Assembly: GCA_003820635.1 (NCBI GenBank)
Contig: RPOS01000003.1
Coordinates: 1 to 12,133 of the forward strand
DNA from: Verrucomicrobiaceae bacterium
GTDB taxonomy: Bacteria; Verrucomicrobiota; Verrucomicrobiae; Verrucomicrobiales; Akkermansiaceae
DNA: 12,133 bases
Direction of reading: 5' to 3'
The position numbers and the translations under genes are program-made. The notes under the pieces were generated by a model, which saw nothing but the letters and a program-made list of their open reading frames with translations, had not been told where the DNA came from and did no database searches. Shown here piece by piece: positions 7,566 to 12,133 of the stretch (position 1 is its first letter; every line of letters starts with the position of its first letter).

Positions 7566-9110
7566 TTAACTTATCTCCTGTTTATACAGGTCAACTAGCG
7601 ATTGATGCAAGTCGATTTTGTTCTGAAGCATGGCGTACATTCGTTTCTCGACGGGGCTGCCTTGCAGGTGCGTGACCGTGACGTTGCGTGTCTGGCCTTG
7701 GCGGTGCGCTCGAGCGTTGGCTTGCAGGTACATCTCGGTGGAAGACACCGGCCCCCACCACACCACCTGATCGGCGCGGGTAAGCGTGATGCCATGCGCT
7801 GTGGCCTGCGGCACCAGCAGCAACACCTGCGGGCTGTCTTGGGTCTGGAAGCGTTTGATAATATCCGCCCGAGCGCCTGCGGCTACGCCGCCGTGGATAG
7901 TGTCTACGGTGAAGGCGGTAAGCTCGTCGCGCAGCATGTCGATCACGTGCCGGAATGGCACGAACACCAACACCTTGCGGTCGGTTTGCTCGATGATGCT
8001 GACCAGCTCCGCCAGACGGTTCTTGATGTCAAACTGAATGACTTCTTTGGAGTCGGTATACGCGCACCCAGCCGAGATTTGCAGGAGCTTGTTGAGCATG
8101 CCAGCGGCATTAGCCGCCGTGATCTCTTCTCCGGCAGCCCGAGTAATCATCTCTTGCTTGATGGCGTTGTAGTATTTCTGTTGCTGCGGTGTAAGGGGCA
8201 CTTCCCGGGTCGCATAGAGCAGATCGGGCAGGTCCAAGCACTCTTCTTTCGTGAACCGAATAGCCGGCTGTAGCGCGTCATGCACAATAGTCTGAGAGTC
8301 ATTACGTGGCACCCATTTGTATTGCGTGATCTTGGTCATGACTTTATCGCGCCATGCCCCAAAGAATCGAGGTACGTTGTCAGGATTGACCAACTTAGCT
8401 AGCCCGTACGCGTCGAGCGGCGACTGAGAGGCCGGTGTGCCGGTCATCATCCACAGCCGAGTATCGGCGCGAATGAGCGAGGCGAGCGCCTTCCAGCGGT
8501 CAGTCGATACGCTTTTTACTGCATTGGCTTCGTCGACAATGATAAGATCGAATTCTCCTGCCGCGAGTGCCGGAGTGACTACCTTTACGCCGTCGAAATT
8601 GATAATGACGACTTCGTAGTTCCCCGCGATTACGGCCTCGCGTTTTCTTCTGTCCCCTGTGGCAATCGCCACTGTCCTGTGCATCACCGTACGGAACAAG
8701 TCCGCCCGCCACGCGGTGTCCATGATCGACACCGGGCAGATCACCAGCACGCGCTTCACGCGGCCTTTGTTCATGAGATAGTCCGCTGCCCATGCGGCAG
8801 CGCTAGTCTTGCCTGTGCCGGGCTCGTTAAAGCAAAAACACCGTGGGTGTGTGGCCAGAAACGCAGCCGTGGTGCGCTGATGCTCGAACGGCGTGTAGAC
8901 GCCGGGCCAATCGTAAGTACCCAGTATGGGATGCGGCGGCGCTTTGATCTTGAGGTTGCGCAGAATCTGCACCTCGTCCGGGCCCCAGTTGACGAGTATC
9001 TTTGCCAACGCGCCATTGCGCTCGATGATGTGCGACTTCGGAATCAGGGCTTTAATCTGATCTGCTTTGCGCGTGACAAAGAGCAGTGCGCGGTTCTCCA
9101 CGATCTGCAT
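7566..9110 (-). CDS. SNF2-like superfamily 2 DNA helicase/ATPase
   Basis: A 514-residue ATP-dependent DNA translocase. Motifs in order: HQRTTAAFL (77-85, Q-motif region); Walker A NEPGTGKTS (95-103); motif Ia VLVICPVSIM (121-130); Walker B IIVDEAN (190-196, a DEAN variant of DEAH); motif III MTGTP (222-226); HGG (406-408) within the second RecA-like lobe; and motif VI QANARAHRQGQ (463-473) with the arginines needed for ATP hydrolysis. The QxxxRxHRxGQ form of motif VI is the SNF2 signature. The size fits minimal phage SNF2-like helicases, which lack extra domains. The start ATG at 9110 is preceded by AGGGAAG. In this operon it probably remodels replication or recombination intermediates beside the nuclease and polymerase; this role is inference, the enzyme class is not. 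Confidence 0.92.
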   Translation of the reverse strand: MQIVENRALLFVTRKADQIKALIPKSHIIERNGALAKILVNWGPDEVQILRNLKIKAPPHPILGTYDWPGVYTPFEHQRTTAAFLATHPRCFCFNEPGTGKTSAAAWAADYLMNKGRVKRVLVICPVSIMDTAWRADLFRTVMHRTVAIATGDRRKREAVIAGNYEVVIINFDGVKVVTPALAAGEFDLIIVDEANAVKSVSTDRWKALASLIRADTRLWMMTGTPASQSPLDAYGLAKLVNPDNVPRFFGAWRDKVMTKITQYKWVPRNDSQTIVHDALQPAIRFTKEECLDLPDLLYATREVPLTPQQQKYYNAIKQEMITRAAGEEITAANAAGMLNKLLQISAGCAYTDSKEVIQFDIKNRLAELVSIIEQTDRKVLVFVPFRHVIDMLRDELTAFTVDTIHGGVAAGARADIIKRFQTQDSPQVLLLVPQATAHGITLTRADQVVWWGPVSSTEMYLQANARAHRQGQTRNVTVTHLQGSPVEKRMYAMLQNKIDLHQSLVDLYKQEIS

Positions 9111-9136
9111 GCAACTTCCCTAACTGTAAGCCTGCG

Positions 9137-9394
9137 TTATTTGACTTTGTTCGTACTGGTACGCGCAAAGCTTCTGTTCTTCGACTTGGGCACAGCCCGT
9201 AGATTGCTTAGTTTGCTGGTGCCGCCTTTGCTCAAAGGCTTCACGTGGTCAATGTCCATGCTGGCAGGCACAGGGCCGTTCGCTTTTACATACGCACGGC
9301 GAGCTTTATGGCGCTCGGATTGCTTCTTCAACTGCTCCGGGGTGCCCTGATACAACTCGTATTCACGCTTGTAATTACGTGGTTTTGCGGCCAT
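9137..9394 (-). CDS. Small HNH endonuclease
   Basis: An 85-residue protein with a basic N-terminal helix (residues 20-38) and an HNH core: MDIDHVKPLSKGG (46-58), N64 in LSNLR, and N73 in SKNRS. D49-H50, N64 and N73 are the expected metal-binding and catalytic positions. No CxxC zinc knuckles flank the core, so it belongs with the compact zinc-free HNH proteins. The ATG at 9394 has a weak GGAG about 7 nt upstream. It is followed after 26 nt by the helicase gene and preceded by a structured 128-nt gap. HNH proteins in phages nick or cut DNA during packaging, recombination or homing; the position inside the replication operon allows either a housekeeping or a homing role. Confidence 0.85.
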   Translation of the reverse strand: MAAKPRNYKREYELYQGTPEQLKKQSERHKARRAYVKANGPVPASMDIDHVKPLSKGGTSKLSNLRAVPKSKNRSFARTSTNKVK

Positions 9395-9522
9395 GACAGC
9401 TCCAAGGAAGAGTGCGCCCCGTCTTTCCGGAGTGTCCGTTGTATCAGCAGGGGAGATTCCTAGGGAGGAACCTGCCTACAACTGCCACGGTTTTATCCCA
9501 CCGTTGGCTAGGGTCCAGAGCC
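9395..9522 (-). other. Intergenic region with three predicted RNA hairpins between nuclease and HNH genes
   Basis: No gene is seen in these 128 nt. On the - strand, RNA could fold into three consecutive stems: TAGGG/CCCTA with a 7-nt loop, starting at the nuclease stop codon itself (9521-9525 with 9509-9513); ACGGT/ACCGT (9500-9504 with 9487-9491); and a longer nested stem at 9438-9482 made of GTTGTA/TACAAC, GCAGG/CCTGC and TTCCT/AGGAA helices separated by bulges. No poly-T tail follows, so a terminator is not indicated. It may be an RNA-processing or stability element, or an untranslated leader for the HNH gene. Confidence 0.45.
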
Positions 9523-10179
9523 CTACCGATGCTCGCATGCCTCGTTGCTTACCGGACAGAAGCGACACAATGGGGAGGGCTTCGCCCCCCACGCACCGTG
9601 TTCCACTGCTGACTCGATCATACTAGCGCGTCCCGCCCACTTTGACCAGATGTTCGGGAGGTCAGCTCGCGTATATTCTGACTTAACTACTTTCGCGGCC
9701 ACCACAAACAACAAGATGCCGGACACGGTTTGCACTTCTGGGTAGTGCGCCATGACCATTGCCGCCATCAGCTCTAGCTGGTCGGGGTCTGCAAAGCGCG
9801 CAGACTTCCCGGTTTTGTAGTCCGCTACTCGGGCTTTGGTCTTGTTGATCGCCAAGAAGTCGGGCACGCCTCGGAACCATACAGCCTTATCGAAAAAGTC
9901 ACACGGTGTGAAATCGGCACGGATGGCCATCTTTTGTTCGCACAGCACGTCGCCTTTAACTTTCTTCAGCGGCGCTACGAACAGCTCAAACATCTTGAAC
10001 TGCGCGGGCAACGGCGTGTCGTCCCGGATGTAGTCTTCGAATGCTTTATGCACAGCGGTGCCGTATAGCGTGGCCTCGGTGTCTTGTGACTTGAACTTCT
10101 TGAGAATGCGGACTTCGTGGTACCGACGCGGGCACCCCTCAAAATCTTTAACGGATGAGTATGAGTGCGCGAGTGCCAT
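9523..10179 (-). CDS. PD-(D/E)XK nuclease with Fe-S-type cysteines (RecB/AddB/Cas4-like)
   Basis: A 218-residue exonuclease-family protein. Visible motifs: SYSSVKDFEGCPRRY (6-20) at the N terminus, GTAVHKAFEDYI (40-51) with H44, GVPDFL (104-109) with D107, then VADYKTGKS (118-126) giving the D120-x-K122 catalytic pair, and Q134 in the following helix. Cysteines C16, C205, C208 and C215 have the one-plus-three spacing of the 4Fe-4S cluster found in AddB and Cas4 nucleases. The start ATG at 10179 has AAGGAA about 6 nt upstream. The stop is TAG (9523-9525). It follows the polymerase by 32 nt. Such phage nucleases process DNA ends for recombination-coupled replication; no CRISPR array or other cas gene is near, so Cas4 naming would be misleading. 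Confidence 0.88.
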   Translation of the reverse strand: MALAHSYSSVKDFEGCPRRYHEVRILKKFKSQDTEATLYGTAVHKAFEDYIRDDTPLPAQFKMFELFVAPLKKVKGDVLCEQKMAIRADFTPCDFFDKAVWFRGVPDFLAINKTKARVADYKTGKSARFADPDQLELMAAMVMAHYPEVQTVSGILLFVVAAKVVKSEYTRADLPNIWSKWAGRASMIESAVEHGAWGAKPSPLCRFCPVSNEACEHR

Positions 10180-10211
10180 TGTGGGTTCCTTAGTATGGAA
10201 CCCAGTTTACC

Positions 10212-11903
10212 CTAACAATCACCGTATGATTCACCCATTCCTGCCTCGCACGACAGAGGCAAACCGACCGCCCATTTCGGGTTCCATGACATGCACTCGA
10301 CGACGTACGCCATCGCGGTTTCCGCCTCGTCTTGAGGTGCGATACAGGCCACGGAATCGTGCACCGTGAGCACGGTGGGGTAGCGCTTGCGGATGCGCAG
10401 CATCTGCTCGGCCACCACGCAGCGGGCGATAGCCTGACAAAAATTCTCCACGCAGAGGCCCCCGTATACGCGGGTGGGCAAACCCTTGGTGGTGTAGCGC
10501 CACTCGGGTTTGTTGTCTTCGTTGTATTCGCGGCGCAAGCCGGGATACTGGATGTGCAGGCCACTAGGCAGGGTGAGCCCCTTGCCGGGTTCTACGCGTA
10601 CCAGCTCAGGCACGTCGATGACCATCTCCTGACCGCTGGCCAAAGCTTGAATAGCGCGGTTGGCGGAGTCCCAGAGATAGGGAATACAGTCGTAGGTATT
10701 GCGGTAGGAGTTGATGATGCGCTTGGCCTCAGCCTCAGTCACCTCGACACCGGCCATGGACTTGAGGAACAACTTGAGCTTGCCGTGGCCGACGCCGTAG
10801 CCTGCCCCGAGCACCACGACCTTGCCTACCTGTCGCTGGGTTTTATCGATCTGATCCGGGGCCACGTTGTAGATGTGGCTGGCCATGATTTTGTAGACGT
10901 CCTGCTTGTCCCGGAAAGCTTGCACGAGGTCATGCTGACCCGCCAGCCATGCTAGGCACCGGGCTTCGATCTGTGCGGAGTCGCAGTCGATCACGACATG
11001 ACCCGGAGGCGCCTTGATAGCACGCTTGAGTGCCTTGGCATACGGCCCGCGAGATGGAAGGTTCTGGAGGTTCACCGAGTCTTGGCCTGACCAGCGCCCG
11101 GAGTGGGCGCCGTAGTAGCGCAGGGGCACAGGGAACGCACCGCGCCCAGCCATGCCGATGAACCGCTCCGTGCGGGTCTCCTCGAGCGTGGTCTTGTTGC
11201 CAAGGCGCGCAGCGACGAGTGCCTGCACCCGTACGTCGGGATGCTCGGCCAATTCCTTAAAGGCTTCGTCGGTCTTGGCGAAGGCATACGCAAGCTTGCC
11301 TGTGGCCGGGCTGACCTTCATGGGGGGCTCAACGTCGAGGCGTTCGAGTTGCTGAGCGAACTTGGGGTTAGACATGAGAAGCGTCTTGATGCCATCGGTG
11401 CCGCTGTCGAGCAGCACCTTCACCGCCTCGGGGTCGGAGTAGTCCCCGATGAGTGTATCCCGTACGTCCTCAAGCAACTGCTGCTTGTAGTCTTTAACTG
11501 CGACGAGGTGGGAGACAAGCAGGTCTTTGTCCAGCACCAGCCGAGGCTCGATAAACATGCGCAGCGTGGCGTCGATGAGACGCAGCTCCTGCTTGGGGAA
11601 GCCCATGCTGAGGTAGTTGTGGAACAGGCTGTAGGTAAGCTCGACGTCGTTGACGCAGTAGGCACCGTAGCGAGCGAGCTCGTCAGCGGAGAAGTCTACA
11701 TAGCGCTTGCCCAGCGCGTTGAGGACTTCGGTGCCCTTAACACCTACGCCGAGGCGAGTGGCTTGAGCGGACAGGCTGTGTGATTTGTCGTGGGGATAGA
11801 GGGCGCGGGACATGCCGAGCGTGTCTGCCCATGCCAGCGGAGAAACGTCATAGTGCCATGCCAGTATGGCACCATCGAACGCCGTGTTCTGGCACACAAC
11901 CAT
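10212..11903 (-). CDS. polA: Family A DNA polymerase, main part downstream of an in-frame amber codon
   Basis: Replicative DNA polymerase of the PolA family. Numbering is from the ATG at 11903 (563 residues). ExoII NTAFD (6-10) and ExoIII YCVND (82-86) belong to the 3'-5' exonuclease domain. Polymerase motifs follow: GRWSGQDSVNLQNLP (269-283); motif A DSAQIEAR (308-315) with D308; motif B RQVGKVVVLGAGYG (357-370) with R357, K361 and Y369; and motif C VHDS (514-517) with D516. The residue equivalent to E. coli Phe762 is L365. The exonuclease ExoI motif is missing from this frame segment because a TAG at 11958-11960 lies 18 codons upstream; the same frame continues beyond it to a natural ATG at 12101, giving 629 residues if TAG is read as an amino acid. 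The stop at 10212-10214 is TAG. The ATG at 11903 has only a weak GGA nearby, so it is probably not the original start. Confidence 0.92.
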   Translation of the reverse strand: MVVCQNTAFDGAILAWHYDVSPLAWADTLGMSRALYPHDKSHSLSAQATRLGVGVKGTEVLNALGKRYVDFSADELARYGAYCVNDVELTYSLFHNYLSMGFPKQELRLIDATLRMFIEPRLVLDKDLLVSHLVAVKDYKQQLLEDVRDTLIGDYSDPEAVKVLLDSGTDGIKTLLMSNPKFAQQLERLDVEPPMKVSPATGKLAYAFAKTDEAFKELAEHPDVRVQALVAARLGNKTTLEETRTERFIGMAGRGAFPVPLRYYGAHSGRWSGQDSVNLQNLPSRGPYAKALKRAIKAPPGHVVIDCDSAQIEARCLAWLAGQHDLVQAFRDKQDVYKIMASHIYNVAPDQIDKTQRQVGKVVVLGAGYGVGHGKLKLFLKSMAGVEVTEAEAKRIINSYRNTYDCIPYLWDSANRAIQALASGQEMVIDVPELVRVEPGKGLTLPSGLHIQYPGLRREYNEDNKPEWRYTTKGLPTRVYGGLCVENFCQAIARCVVAEQMLRIRKRYPTVLTVHDSVACIAPQDEAETAMAYVVECMSWNPKWAVGLPLSCEAGMGESYGDC

Positions 11904-11957
11904 CTTATCCGACCAGTCTATGCTGGCAAGGGCAGCAGCTACTTCTGGTTGTGGATA

Positions 11958-12101
11958 CTACTGCGTCGGCGCATCGCCAATCTTGATTGCTATACCGATT
12001 GTCTCGAATCTTGGATCACGTACGTACTGTTCTGTTGTTATCTTGCTTAGGCTGTAATCGCGGTCGTAGAAAGTTTCTAGGTCAAGTACGAGTGGTATCA
12101 T
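11958..12101 (-). pseudogene. N-terminal fragment of the DNA polymerase (ExoI region), ended by in-frame TAG
   Basis: Translation from ATG 12101 gives 47 residues starting MIPLVLDLETFYD, in which D7 and E9 are the ExoI D-x-E metal-binding residues. The reading continues through ITTEQYVRDPRFETIGIAI to TQ and then meets TAG at 11960-11958; after the TAG the frame reads YPQPEVAAALASIDWSDK straight into the downstream polymerase. An in-frame TAA lies five codons before the ATG, so the start is well bounded. No clear Shine-Dalgarno site precedes it. A single change such as TGG to TAG or CAG to TAG would explain the break; Trp is plausible but unproven. Either the gene is broken, the codon is read through, or the base is a sequencing or assembly error. 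Several A-ending codons (ATA, ACA, AGA) make this stretch a little richer in AT than the rest of the gene. Confidence 0.8.
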
Positions 12102-12107
12102 GGTCGG

Positions 12108-12122
12108 GTCTAATCGTTAGAC
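12108..12122. repeat. Short perfect inverted repeat just upstream of the polymerase start
   Basis: GTCTAA (12108-12113), spacer TCG and TTAGAC (12117-12122) form a 6-bp perfect dyad, 6 nt from the polymerase ATG and covering the place where a ribosome site would be. It could be a small operator or a translational hairpin; a 6-bp dyad can also occur by chance. The remaining right edge (12123-12133) shows nothing I can identify. Confidence 0.35.
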
Positions 12123-12133
12123 TTGCTGGCGTA

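Noticed and set aside
9420..9490. Hammerhead-ribozyme-like core (CTGATA ... GAAA) on the - strand
   Set aside because: The conserved CUGANGA core is not met and no proper stem III or NUH cleavage site can be drawn.
9509..9525. tRNA anticodon-arm look-alike (5-bp stem, 7-nt loop CTCTGGA, would read as anticodon CTG)
   Set aside because: No matching D-arm, T-arm with normal loop, or acceptor stem could be fitted around it, and it overlaps the end of the nuclease gene.
9523..10179. Cas4 as part of a CRISPR adaptation module
   Set aside because: The Fe-S nuclease motifs are shared with AddB and phage exonucleases; no repeat array, cas1 or cas2 is present.
11103..11783. Long + strand open frames opposite the polymerase, helicase and primase (also 8679-9350, 7602-8273, 4653-5099)
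   Set aside because: They mirror the codon pattern of well-supported genes on the - strand and have no motifs of their own.
11958..11960. Genome-wide reassignment of TAG to glutamine as an explanation of the polymerase stop
   Set aside because: TAG ends three genes at natural places in this window, one exactly abutting the convergent gene; no other main gene has an in-frame TAG and no suppressor tRNA is seen here. Not excluded for the full genome.

Overview
This 12.1 kb window looks like part of a tailed double-stranded DNA phage genome (Caudoviricetes) or a prophage. The evidence is gene content and layout: one very long, 5'-truncated polyvalent protein on the + strand faces a compact, one-direction block of DNA replication and recombination genes on the - strand. 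Base composition is moderately GC-rich by eye. Nothing here identifies the host securely. Shine-Dalgarno sites of AAGGA/AAGGAGA type fit a bacterial host. I see no tRNA, rRNA, CRISPR array, transposase or integrase.

Layout. Positions 2-2794 (+): C-terminal ~930 residues of a large polyvalent protein with the hallmarks of the LPD38-type region. It ends stop-to-stop against the - strand module, and a perfect 10-bp inverted repeat lies 17 nt beyond its stop. In order of transcription (right to left) the - strand module is: family A DNA polymerase (12101-10212, interrupted by an in-frame TAG at 11958-11960); PD-(D/E)XK nuclease with an Fe-S-type cysteine set (10179-9523); a 128-nt intergenic stretch rich in predicted RNA structure; small HNH endonuclease (9394-9137); SNF2-like SF2 helicase (9110-7566); coiled-coil protein (7540-7154); zinc-ribbon protein with an acidic tail, a candidate ssDNA-binding protein (7121-6213); small helix-turn-helix protein (6220-5978); a GC hairpin with a short T run (5907-5939); a 955-residue AEP primase/DUF927-type ATPase fusion (5876-3009, GTG start); and a 77-residue hypothetical protein (3028-2795).

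How it fits together. The - strand genes could form most of a phage replisome: the AEP-DUF927 protein would prime and unwind, PolA would synthesise and (if the amber is read through or is an error) proofread, the zinc-ribbon protein may coat ssDNA, and the SNF2-like helicase, Fe-S nuclease and HNH protein would handle recombination, end processing or packaging. Gaps of 25-32 nt and overlaps of 8 and 20 nt suggest one operon. The 101-nt gap with a hairpin before the primase is a possible control point.

Most notable: (1) an in-frame amber codon separates the ExoI motif of the polymerase from the rest, although both flanks read as one continuous protein; TAG also ends three genes in this window, so simple reassignment of TAG is unlikely. 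(2) The polymerase has Leu at the position equivalent to E. coli PolI Phe762. (3) Both signature AEP primase motifs carry substitutions (E-x-D instead of D-x-D, and Gln in place of the usual His). (4) There is structured RNA between the nuclease and HNH genes. I do not see a wholly novel multi-gene system; this is a fairly recognisable phage replication module with several odd details.
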